The translations under genes were made by a program, and so were the position numbers. From Taudactylus pleione (lineage: Eukaryota > Chordata > Amphibia > Anura > Myobatrachidae), in NCBI GenBank assembly GCA_031769625.1, contig JAUIMM010000740.1, forward strand, positions 734,001 to 798,000: a stretch of DNA of 64,000 nt. The letters run 5' to 3'. How positions within the stretch are numbered: position 1 is the first letter of the stretch; each line of letters begins with the position of its first letter. Under the pieces are notes generated by a model. That model did not search any database and was not told where the DNA came from. It was given only the letters and a program-made list of their open reading frames with translations. Positions 26,370 to 33,259 of this stretch are shown one piece after another.

Positions 26370-26866
26370 TGAAAGTAGCTCTTAGTGTTAGAAGTGTTAG
26401 GTAAGTGACAGTAGCTCTTAGTGTTAGCAGCATTAGGTAAGTGAAAGAAGCTTCTTAGTGTTAGCAGCGTTAGGTAAGTGAAAGTAGCTTCTTAGTGTTA
26501 GCAGCGTTAGGTAAGTGAAAGTAGCTCTTAGTGTTAGAAGTGTTAGGTAAGTGAAAGTAGCTCTTAGTGTTAGAAGTGTTAGGTAAGTGAAAGTAGCTTC
26601 TTAGTGTTAGAAGTGTTAGGTAAGTGAAAGTAGCTCTTAGTGTTAGCAGCGTTAGGTAAGTGAAAGTAGCTCTTAGTGTTAGAAGTGTTAGGTAAGTGAA
26701 AGTAGCTCTTAGTGTTAGAAGCATTAGGTAAGTGAAAGTAGCTGTTAGTGTTAGAAGTGTTAGGTAAGTGAAAGTAGCTTCTTAGTGTTAGAAGTGTTAG
26801 GTAAGTGAAAGTAGCTCTTAGTGTTAGAAGCATTAGGTAAGTGAAAGTAGCTCTTAGTGTTAGAAG
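26370..26866 (+). repeat. Left flank of the transposon, paralogous to 61420-61879
   Basis: Monomer order, including the rare gaaagaagcttctt variant and the agctgttag variant, matches 61420-61879. The offset is 35,050 bp, then 35,013 bp after a one-monomer (37-bp) difference. From 26508 to 26866 I count three base differences by eye. The block ends exactly at the transposon insertion point. Confidence 0.88.
26859..26866. repeat. Target-site duplication, left copy (GTTAGAAG)
   Basis: The eight bases immediately before the element's TAGGGGTG terminus are identical to the eight bases after its other terminus (33252-33259). Eight bp is the hallmark length for hAT elements. The site fits the nTnnnnAn preference known for Hermes/Ac-type hATs. 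The same 8-mer is part of most satellite monomers. Confidence 0.95.
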
Positions 26867-26877
26867 TAGGGGTGTGC
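26867..26877 (+). repeat. Left terminal inverted repeat of the hAT element
   Basis: TAGGGGTGTGC pairs with the reverse complement of the right end, TAGGGGTGAGC, with one mismatch in eleven. Similarity stops just inside this, so the inverted repeats are short, as is usual for hAT elements. Confidence 0.92.
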
Positions 26878-26907
26878 ACCGGCCACTTTTCGTGTTTTGT
26901 GTTTTGG

Positions 26908-27006
26908 TTTTGGATCTGGATCTTTCTTCGTGTTTTGGATCTGGATTGGTTTTGCCAAAACCACCCTTCCGTGTTTTGGGTTCTGGGTTTTGTGTTTTGG
27001 ATCTGT
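26908..27006 (+). repeat. Left subterminal repeated motif TTTTGGATCTG
   Basis: TTTTGGATCTG occurs at 26908, 26933 and 26995, within a wider GTGTTTTGG-rich tract (26892-27006). A related TTTTGGATCC lies on the minus strand at 33092-33101 near the other end. Clustered subterminal motifs are the usual transposase-binding sites of Ac-like hAT elements. That role is inferred here. Confidence 0.6.
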
Positions 27007-27500
27007 ATTTTTTTGAAAAAAAGCATAAAAACAGCTAAAATCACAGAATTTGTAGGTTTTTCTGCTCCTATGCTATTATTAACCTCAATAACCTTAATTT
27101 CCACTCATTTCCAGTCTATTCTGAACACCTCACACCTCACAATAGTGTTTTTATGTCCAAAAGGTTGCACCGAGGTAGCTGGATGACTATGCTAAGCGAC
27201 ACGAGTGGGCGGCACAAACACGTGACCCATCTAGGAGTGACACTGCAGTGGCAGGCAGGATGGCAGTTAGAAAAACTAGGCCCCAAACTGTACATAATGC
27301 AAAGAAAAAAAGAGGTGCAAGATGGAATTGTCCTTGGGCCCTCCCACCCACCCTTATGTTGTATAAACAGGACATGCACACTTTAACAAATCAATCATTT
27401 CAGCGCCAGGGTCTGCCACACAACTGTGGCTGAAATGATTGGTTCGTTTGGGCCCCCACAAAACAAGCTGGCAATTAATGTGTCCCTGCACAAACTGGCT
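27007..27500 (-). other. 3' noncoding segment of the transposase gene
   Basis: This stretch separates the transposase stop codon from the left subterminal repeats. It holds an inverted repeat at 27392-27441. I saw no clear AATAAA signal on the minus strand, so the polyadenylation site is not placed. Short open frames on both strands here have no recognisable domain. From memory this tract resembles a sequence recurring in frog genomes. Confidence 0.6.
27392..27441 (-). other. Inverted repeat in the transposase 3' noncoding region
   Basis: Thirteen-base arms (27392-27404 and 27429-27441, CAATCATTTCAGC and its complement) are perfectly complementary, with a 24-base loop. A smaller competing stem, GCCACA with TGTGGC, lies at 27415-27430. 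It could fold in the transcript or mark the end of an older nested insertion. Neither is established. Confidence 0.55.
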
Positions 27501-30500
27501 CTACGGAGGCAAGATGTCATCCTCATCCTCCTCATCCACCGATTCCTCACCCTCTTCAGTGTGTACATCCTCATCCTCACAAAGTATTAACTCGTCCCCA
27601 CTTGAATCCACCACCACAGGTCCCTCTGTACCTTCTGGAGGCTGGTCTCCCTGGAAGAGCTGATAATTCATTTTGATGAACATCATCTTCTCCACATTCT
27701 GTGGAAGCAACCTCCTACGCCTTTCGCTGACAAGGTTCCCGGCTGCACTAAACACTCTTTCGGAGTACACACTGGAGGGGGGGCAACTCAGGTAAAATAG
27801 AGCCAGTTTGTACAGGGGCCTCCAAATTGCCTCTTTTTCCTGCCAGTACAGGTATGGACTGTCTGACATGCCTACTTGGATGCTGTCACCGATGTAATCC
27901 TCCACCATTCTGTCAATGGTGACAGTATCATATGCAGTGACAGTAGACATGTCAGAAATTGTTGCCAGGTCCTTCAGTCCGGACCAGATGTCCAAACTTG
28001 GTCCTGCCTGCCCTGCATCACCGCCAGCGGGTTGCTTAGGATACCTAAGTTTTTTCCTGGCAGCCCCAGTTGCGGGAGAAAATGAAGAAGGAGCCGTTGA
28101 CGTGTCACGTTCCGCTTCAGCTGACAGTGTGTTCACCAGCAGGTCTTTGCACCTCTGCAGGCTTGTGTCGGCCGGAAAGAGAGACACCACATAGGCTTTA
28201 AACCTAGGATCGAGCACGGTGGCCAAAATGTAGTGGTCTGATTTCAACAGATTGACCACCCTGGAATCCTGGCAAAGCGAATGAAGGGCTTCATCCACAA
28301 GTCCCACATGCCGAGCGGAATCGCTCCGTCTTAGCTCCTCCTTCACTTTCTCCAGCTGCTTCTGCAAAAGCCTGATGAGGGGAATGACCTGACTCAAGCT
28401 GGCAGTGTCTGAACTGACTTCACGTGTGGCAAGTTCGAAGGGCTGAAGAACCTTGCACAACACGGAAATCATTCTCCACTGCGCTTGAGTCAGGTGCATA
28501 CCCCCTCCTTTGCCTATGTCATAGGTGGATGTATAGGCTTGTATGGCCTTTTGCTGCTCCTCCATCCTCTGAAGCATATAGAGGGTTGAGTTCCACCGCG
28601 TCACAACCTCTTGCTTCAGGTGATGGCGGGGCAGGTTCAAGAGTGTTTGCTGGCGCTCCAGTCTTCGGCACGCAGTCGCTGAATGGCGAAAGTGGCCAGA
28701 AATTTTTCGGGCCACCCAAAGCGTCTCCTGCACGCCCCTGTCGCTTTTCAGAAAATTCTGCACCACCAAGTTTATTGTGTGAGCAAAACATGGGACGTGC
28801 TGGAATTTGCCCAGATGTAATGCCCGCACAATATTGGTGGCGTTGTCAGATATCACAAATCCCCAGGAGAGTCTAAGTGGGGTAAGCCACTGGGCGATGA
28901 TTTCCCTCAGTTTCTCTAAGAGGTTGTCGGCGGTGTGCCTCTTACTGAAACCGGTGATACACAGCGTAGCCTGCCTTGTAACGAGCTGGCGTTTCTGAGA
29001 TGCTGCTACTGGTGACGCTGCTGCTGTTGCTGCGTAAGGTGATACATCTACCCAGTGGGCTGTCACAGTCATATAGTCCTTAGTCTGCCCTGTTCCACTT
29101 GTCCACATGTCCGTGGTTAAGTGGACATTGTGTACAACGGCATTTTTCAGGACACTGAGGACACTTTTTCTGACGTTTCTGTACAGTCTCGGTATCGCCT
29201 GCCTAGTGAAGTGGAATCTAGACGGGATTTGGAACCGGGGACACACTACCTCCATCAATTGTCTAAATCCCACTGCACTAATGGCGGATACCGGACGCAC
29301 GTCTAACACCAACATAGCAGTCAAGGCCTCAGTTATACGTTTTGCTTCAGGATGACTGCTGTCGTACTTCATCCTCCTCGCTAAGGACTGTTGGAGGGTC
29401 AATTGTTTAGTAAAAGTAGTGGTGTTCCTACTTCCTCTCTGGGATGATGAACGACTCCCAGCAGCAGCAACAGCAGCAGCGGCAGCAGTAGGCGTAGCAA
29501 TGCAGGATCCTCCAGAGGAATCCCGGATAGGAGAGTCAGTCATGCCAGTGACATGGCCTGCAGGACTACTTCCGATCCTGACTAAGGAGGAAATTGACGA
29601 GGAGGGAGTTGATGGTGTGGTTTGCAGGCGCTTGGATACAACAGGACAACGGGATTTAGGTGTCCCTGGACTGCTTACGGTCTTAGCCAAAGTTTCTGAA
29701 CTTGACAGTAACTTTTTATGAACGCGCTGCAGGTGCCGTATAAGGGAGGATGTTCCTAGGTGGTTGACGTCCCTACCCCTACTTATTTCACCTTTACATA
29801 TGGTACATATGGCAAGACAGTTGTTGTCCGGATTTGGATAGAAATATTGCCAGACCAAAGAGGTGGAATGTTTGGTCTTCTGCCCAGGCATGACCGTGAT
29901 GGGCTTTTTCATCCCACGGACAACAACTGTCTCCCCCGGAGCCTGATTTAAACAAACCACATCACCATCAGAATCCTCCTCGCCAACTTCCTCCTCAGCG
30001 CCAGCTACACCAGTATCCTCATCCTGTTGTACTTCAACAGTGACATCTTCAATTTGCATATCAGCAAGTGGACTGTGGGTGCTCCTTTCAGCACTTGCAG
30101 GGGGCGTGCAAATGGTGGAAAGAGCCACCTCTTCCCGTCCAGTGCTGGGAAGGTCAGGCATCGCAACCACCACCACACTTGGACTCTCCTTGGGGATTTG
30201 TGATATCTTCTTAGAAAGCACAGTTCTTCGCTGTGCTTTTGCCAGCTTAACTCTTTTGATTTTTTTAGTGGGAGGAGGGCTTCCATCGTCATGTGAAGCT
30301 GAACCACTAGTCATGAACATACTAGGGATCGACCTTAGCCGTTCCTTGCCACTCCGTGTCGTAAATGGCATATTGGCAAGTTTACGTTTCTCTTCAGCTG
30401 ATTTAAATGTCTTTTTCAAGGTCATTTTCCTGAACTTTGCCATTTGGGATTGTATGTGCCCTCTACTATGACATTGGGCATCGGCCTTGGCAGACGACGT

Positions 30501-30614
30501 TGATGGCATGTTATCGTCTATGTCATGACTAGTGGCAGCAGCTTCAGCACTAGGAGGAAGTGGTTCTTGATCTTTCTCTATTTTATTTTTATCGGAGAAA
30601 GTTTGGTCCTCCAT
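27501..30614 (-). CDS. hAT-family transposase with BED zinc finger, 1,037 aa
   Basis: A cut-and-paste DNA transposase that would bind the element's ends in the nucleus and move it with an RNase H-like fold. Residues 1-250 are low-complexity, with a basic KKIKRVK-type nuclear-import candidate at 117-130 and an acidic stretch at 188-218. A BED zinc finger spans about 250-300 (W255, C270-x2-C273, H294-x4-H299). The hAT core shows LTTDMW with D502, VISDN with D590, CFAHTINL at 609-616, TRWNST at 672-677 and LDPRFK at 801-806. The C-terminal dimerisation block YLSCPPSSVYSERVFS at 941-956 supplies E952, so the expected D, D and E are present. The tail (1003-1034) is acidic. No stop or frameshift interrupts it. 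The start is well defined: an in-frame TAA immediately precedes this ATG (30615-30617), and no upstream ATG exists back to the element's end. At 1,037 aa it is longer than the usual 600-700 aa ZBED-like proteins, mainly through the N-terminal region and Ala/Ser-rich inserts at 376-388 and 528-538. Confidence 0.96.
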   Translation of the reverse strand: MEDQTFSDKNKIEKDQEPLPPSAEAAATSHDIDDNMPSTSSAKADAQCHSRGHIQSQMAKFRKMTLKKTFKSAEEKRKLANMPFTTRSGKERLRSIPSMFMTSGSASHDDGSPPPTKKIKRVKLAKAQRRTVLSKKISQIPKESPSVVVVAMPDLPSTGREEVALSTICTPPASAERSTHSPLADMQIEDVTVEVQQDEDTGVAGAEEEVGEEDSDGDVVCLNQAPGETVVVRGMKKPITVMPGQKTKHSTSLVWQYFYPNPDNNCLAICTICKGEISRGRDVNHLGTSSLIRHLQRVHKKLLSSSETLAKTVSSPGTPKSRCPVVSKRLQTTPSTPSSSISSLVRIGSSPAGHVTGMTDSPIRDSSGGSCIATPTAAAAAVAAAGSRSSSQRGSRNTTTFTKQLTLQQSLARRMKYDSSHPEAKRITEALTAMLVLDVRPVSAISAVGFRQLMEVVCPRFQIPSRFHFTRQAIPRLYRNVRKSVLSVLKNAVVHNVHLTTDMWTSGTGQTKDYMTVTAHWVDVSPYAATAAASPVAASQKRQLVTRQATLCITGFSKRHTADNLLEKLREIIAQWLTPLRLSWGFVISDNATNIVRALHLGKFQHVPCFAHTINLVVQNFLKSDRGVQETLWVARKISGHFRHSATACRRLERQQTLLNLPRHHLKQEVVTRWNSTLYMLQRMEEQQKAIQAYTSTYDIGKGGGMHLTQAQWRMISVLCKVLQPFELATREVSSDTASLSQVIPLIRLLQKQLEKVKEELRRSDSARHVGLVDEALHSLCQDSRVVNLLKSDHYILATVLDPRFKAYVVSLFPADTSLQRCKDLLVNTLSAEAERDTSTAPSSFSPATGAARKKLRYPKQPAGGDAGQAGPSLDIWSGLKDLATISDMSTVTAYDTVTIDRMVEDYIGDSIQVGMSDSPYLYWQEKEAIWRPLYKLALFYLSCPPSSVYSERVFSAAGNLVSERRRRLLPQNVEKMMFIKMNYQLFQGDQPPEGTEGPVVVDSSGDELILCEDEDVHTEEGEESVDEEDEDDILPP

Positions 30615-30639
30615 TTATGTTATATCGATTTGATATATA

Positions 30640-32740
30640 CGTGCGGCTAAACACAGAAAATAATTTTTTTTTTGGTTTGGACTGGAGTGTACTTTGTGGG
30701 TTACAGCACCCTTTAACGGTCAAGCCAGCCGGCCCTTTACTTATGACACAGGCGCACTCTTGGCACTACTTTGTTGATGCACGTGCGGCTACTGCGCACA
30801 CAATTCACAAACACAGAAAATAATTTTTTTTTGGTTTGGACTGGAGTGTACTTTCGGGGGTTACAGCACCCTTAACGGTCAAGCCAGCCGGCCCTTTACT
30901 TATGACACAGGCGCACGCTTGGCACTACTTTGTTGATGCACGTGCGGCTACTGCGCACACAATTCACAAACACAGAAAATAATTTTTTTTTGGTTTGGAC
31001 TGGAGTGTACTTTCGGGGGTTACAGCACCCTTTAACGGTCAAGCCAGCCGGCCCTTTACTTATGACACAGGCGCACGCTTGGCACTACTTTGTTGATGCA
31101 CGTGCGGCTACTGCGCACACAATTCACAAACACAGAAAATAATTTTTTTTTGGTTTGGACTGGAGTGTACTTTCGGGGGTTACAGCACCCTTTAACGGTC
31201 AAGCCAGCCGGCCCTTTACTTATGACACGGGCGCACGCTTGGCACTACTTTGTTGATGCACGTGCGGCTACTGCGCACACAATTCACAAACACAGAAAAT
31301 AATTTTTTTTTGGTTTGGACTGGAGTGTACTTTCGGGGGTTACAGCACCCTTTAACGGTCAAGCCAGCCGGCCCTTTACTTATGACACAGGCGCACGCTT
31401 GGCACTACTTTGTTGATGCACGTGCGGCTACTGCGCACACAATTCACAAACACAGAAAATAATTTTTTTTTGGTTTGGACTGGAGTGTACTTTCGGGGGT
31501 TACAGCACCCTTTAACGGTCAAGCCAGCCGGCCCTTTACTTATGACACGGGCGCACGCTTGGCACTACTTTGTTGATGCACGTGCGGCTACTGCGCACAC
31601 AATTCACAAACACAGAAAATAATTTTTTTTTGGTTTGGACTGGAGTGTACTTTCGGGGGTTACAGCACCCTTTAACGGTCAAGCCAGCCGGCCCTTTACT
31701 TATGACACAGGCGCACGCTTGGCACTACTTTGTTGATGCACGTGCGGCTACTGCGCACACAATTCACAAACACAGAAAATAATTTTTTTTTGGTTTGGAC
31801 TGGAGTGTACTTTCGGGGGTTACAGCACCCTTTAACGGTCAAGCCAGCCGGCCCTTTACTTATGACACAGGCGCACGCTTGGCACTACTTTGTTGATGCA
31901 CGTGCGGCTACTGCGCACACAATTCACAAACACAGAAAATAATTTTTTTTTTGGTTTGGACTGGAGTGTACTTAGGGGGTTACAGCACCCTTTAACGGTC
32001 AAGCCAGCCGGCCCTTTACTTATGACACAGGCGCACGCTTGGCACTACTTTGTTGATGCACGTGCGGCTACTGCGCACACAATTCACAAACACAGAAAAT
32101 AATTTTTTTTGGGTTTGGACTGGAGTGTACTTTCGGGGGTTACAGCACCCTTTAACGGTCAAGCCAGCCGGCCCTTTACTTATGACACAGGCGCACGCTT
32201 GGCACTACTTTGTTGATGCACGTGCGGCTACTGCGCACACAATTCACAAACACAGAAAAAAATTTTTTTTTGGTTTGGACTGGAGTGTACTTTCGGGGGT
32301 TACAGCACCCTTTAACGGTCAAGCCAGCCGGCCCTTTACTTATGACACAGGCGCACGCTTGGCACTACTTTGTTGATGCACGTGCGGCTACTGCGCACAC
32401 AATTCACAAACACAGAAAATAATTTTTTTTTGGTTTGGACTGGAGTGTACTTTCGGGGGTTACAGCACCCTTTAACGGTCAAGCCAGCCGGCCCTTTACT
32501 TATGACACAGGCGCACGCTTGGCACTACTTTGTTGATGCACGTGCGGCTACTGCGCACACAATTCACAAACACAGAAAATAATTTTTTTTTTGGTTTGGA
32601 CTGGAGTGTACTTTGGGGGTTACAGCACCCTTTAATGGTCAAGCCAGCCGGCCCTTTACTTATGACACAGGCGCACGCTTGGCACTACTTTGTTGATGCA
32701 CGTGCGGCTACTGCGCACACAATTCACAAACACAGAAAAT
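30640..32740 (+). repeat. 160-bp tandem array inside the transposon, about 13 copies
   Basis: The landmark acacagaaaa recurs at 30651, 30811, 30970, then every 160 bp from 31130 to 32730, giving 13 full periods with a partial first unit. Interior units are nearly identical. Differences are the length of the T-run after taa, the bases just before the ggggg tract, and tgacacAgg versus tgacacGgg (G only near 31228 and 31548). Each full unit contains the palindrome GCACGTGC, an E-box core, so there are 13 of them from about 30779 to 32698. The minus strand of the unit contains no ATG. The array lies between the predicted promoter and the transposase start, so it is either leader, intron or upstream regulatory DNA. 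Plus-strand 70-aa frames repeated every 160 bp are a by-product of periodicity. Confidence 0.95.
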
Positions 32741-32889
32741 ATATTATTTTTTTAGCACTTGGGGGGAGCACCCCTGATGGACAGAGCACCCCCTGGACAA
32801 CACTACAGCACTCCTTTAGGACTGGGACACTGCACAGGACTTTGGAGTGGACACAGCCCCTATGGAGAACTGACTGCACAACACAGTCC

Positions 32890-32985
32890 AGCCAGCCCCT
32901 ATGGACTTTGAAGTAGTGGACACAGCCCCTATTAACAACAGCAGCACAACACAGCCAGCCCCTATGGACTTTGAAGTAGTGGACA
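32890..32985 (+). repeat. 33-bp direct duplication, 63-bp spacing
   Basis: Identical 33-base copies at 32890-32922 and 32953-32985, separated by 30 bp. It is a small local duplication in the transposon leader, independent of the 160-bp array. Confidence 0.85.
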
Positions 32986-32992
32986 ACAGCAG

Positions 32993-33016
32993 CACTACAC
33001 TACACTACACTACACA
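32993..33016 (+). repeat. CACTA microsatellite
   Basis: Four perfect CACTA units followed by CACA. It is a short simple repeat in the transposon leader. Confidence 0.85.
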
Positions 33017-33083
33017 GCCCTAACTCCCACCCTCCCTCTTCACTGTCCACAGCCGAGTGAGAAAATGGCGCCGACGCGGGTAC

Positions 33084-33091
33084 CTTATATA
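33084..33091 (-). promoter_or_regulatory. TATA box, likely transposase promoter
   Basis: On the minus strand this reads TATATAAG, a canonical TATA box oriented toward the transposase. It would place transcription start near 33055-33060, about 2.44 kb upstream of the start codon. It is framed by a 7-bp inverted repeat, CGCGGGT at 33075-33081 and ACCCGCG at 33101-33107. The sequence downstream in gene direction is CpG-rich. The assignment is by motif and position only. Confidence 0.6.
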
Positions 33092-33148
33092 GGATCCAAA
33101 ACCCGCGAGACTCGGAAGGTGGGATGATGACGTTTTGCCTCGATTTCA

Positions 33149-33188
33149 GATCCGAGTCAGGCGGGAAAAGTCGAGCCTGACTCGGATC
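33149..33188. repeat. Right subterminal inverted repeat, 14-bp arms
   Basis: GATCCGAGTCAGGC at 33149-33162 is the perfect complement of 33175-33188, with a 12-base spacer. The core CTCGGATC recurs again at 33193-33200. These look like transposase-binding motifs of the right end, but they differ from the left end's motifs. Confidence 0.75.
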
Positions 33189-33213
33189 GGACTCGGATCG
33201 GGGGGGCTCGGGG

Positions 33214-33240
33214 GGGTTCGGATTTCAGAAATCCGAACCC
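33214..33240. repeat. Right terminal palindrome, 13-bp arms
   Basis: GGGTTCGGATTTC at 33214-33226 pairs perfectly with 33228-33240 around a single central base. It ends one base before the 11-bp terminal repeat. It could extrude as a hairpin; function is not established. Confidence 0.85.
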
Positions 33241-33251
33241 GCTCACCCCTA
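33241..33251 (-). repeat. Right terminal inverted repeat of the hAT element
   Basis: GCTCACCCCTA is the reverse complement of TAGGGGTGAGC, matching ten of the eleven bases of the left terminus. Confidence 0.92.
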
Positions 33252-33259
33252 GTTAGAAG
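33252..33259. repeat. Target-site duplication, right copy (GTTAGAAG)
   Basis: Identical to 26859-26866. Removing the element and one copy restores a normal satellite monomer, with gttagaag followed directly by tgttagg. Confidence 0.95.

Larger units (their letters stand above)
1..26866 (+). repeat. 36/37-bp satellite array, left block
   Basis: Uninterrupted head-to-tail tandem array, all monomers in one orientation. A 36-bp monomer reads as four 9-mers: first agtgttaga, second agtgttagg, third taagtgaaa, fourth gtagctctt. Two slots vary. The linker after gtagc is tctt or tgtt (36-bp form) or tgctt or ttctt (37-bp form). The block after gttag is aagtg, aagta, aagca, cagcg, cagca, cagtg or gagtg. 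The rest is nearly invariant. The plus strand is strongly C-poor: in one 37-mer I count 12 G, 12 T, 11 A and 2 C. Minus-strand open frames such as 24351-24641 arise only where several 36-bp (12-codon) monomers follow one another, and I do not call them genes. Stretches not listed under a higher-order repeat (1-1260, 8850-9240 and most of 18650-26370) hold only this satellite. Confidence 0.98.
32741..33060 (-). other. Noncoding leader between 160-bp array and promoter
   Basis: C/A-rich on the plus strand, with no coding potential I can support. It contains a 33-bp direct duplication (32890-32922 and 32953-32985, offset 63 bp) that includes cagcccctatggactttg, plus further copies of the short phrase agcccctat. 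A CACTA microsatellite follows at 32993-33016. The minus strand has no ATG. Confidence 0.6.
26867..33251 (-). mobile_element. Complete hAT DNA transposon with BED-type transposase
   Basis: The element is 6,385 bp, bounded by TAGGGGTGTGC on the left and the inverted GCTCACCCCTA on the right, and flanked by a perfect 8-bp duplication. It carries a full-length minus-strand transposase reading frame, so it looks autonomous or only recently inactive. In gene orientation its 5' end is at 33251. About a third of its length is a 160-bp tandem array (30640-32740) lying between a predicted promoter and the start codon, which makes it longer than a typical 2.5-5 kb hAT. It is unrelated in composition to the satellite around it, and is the only insertion in the window. 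Assignment rests on the transposase motifs, the terminal repeats and the duplication. The host is probably a vertebrate; a frog is suggested by remembered resemblance only. Confidence 0.95.

Noticed and set aside
1..26866. CENP-B box or other centromere protein motif
   Set aside because: I saw no CENP-B box-like sequence in the monomer. Centromeric function stays possible but unsupported.
26841..27186. Open frames crossing the satellite-transposon junction (26760-27104 minus, 26841-27038 and 26857-27186 plus)
   Set aside because: They translate the terminal repeat and subterminal motifs and would not exist without the insertion.
28424..28876. Plus-strand frames inside the transposase gene, such as 28424-28876 and 30040-30471
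   Set aside because: Antisense shadows of the transposase frame with no recognisable motif.
30930..32916. Plus-strand 70-aa frames repeated every 160 bp, and the longer one at 32530-32916
   Set aside because: Periodic by-products of the 160-bp array, with no domain and antisense to the transposase leader.
32993..33016. CACTA transposon terminus
   Set aside because: The CACTA run is a simple microsatellite with no paired inverted end or 3-bp target duplication.
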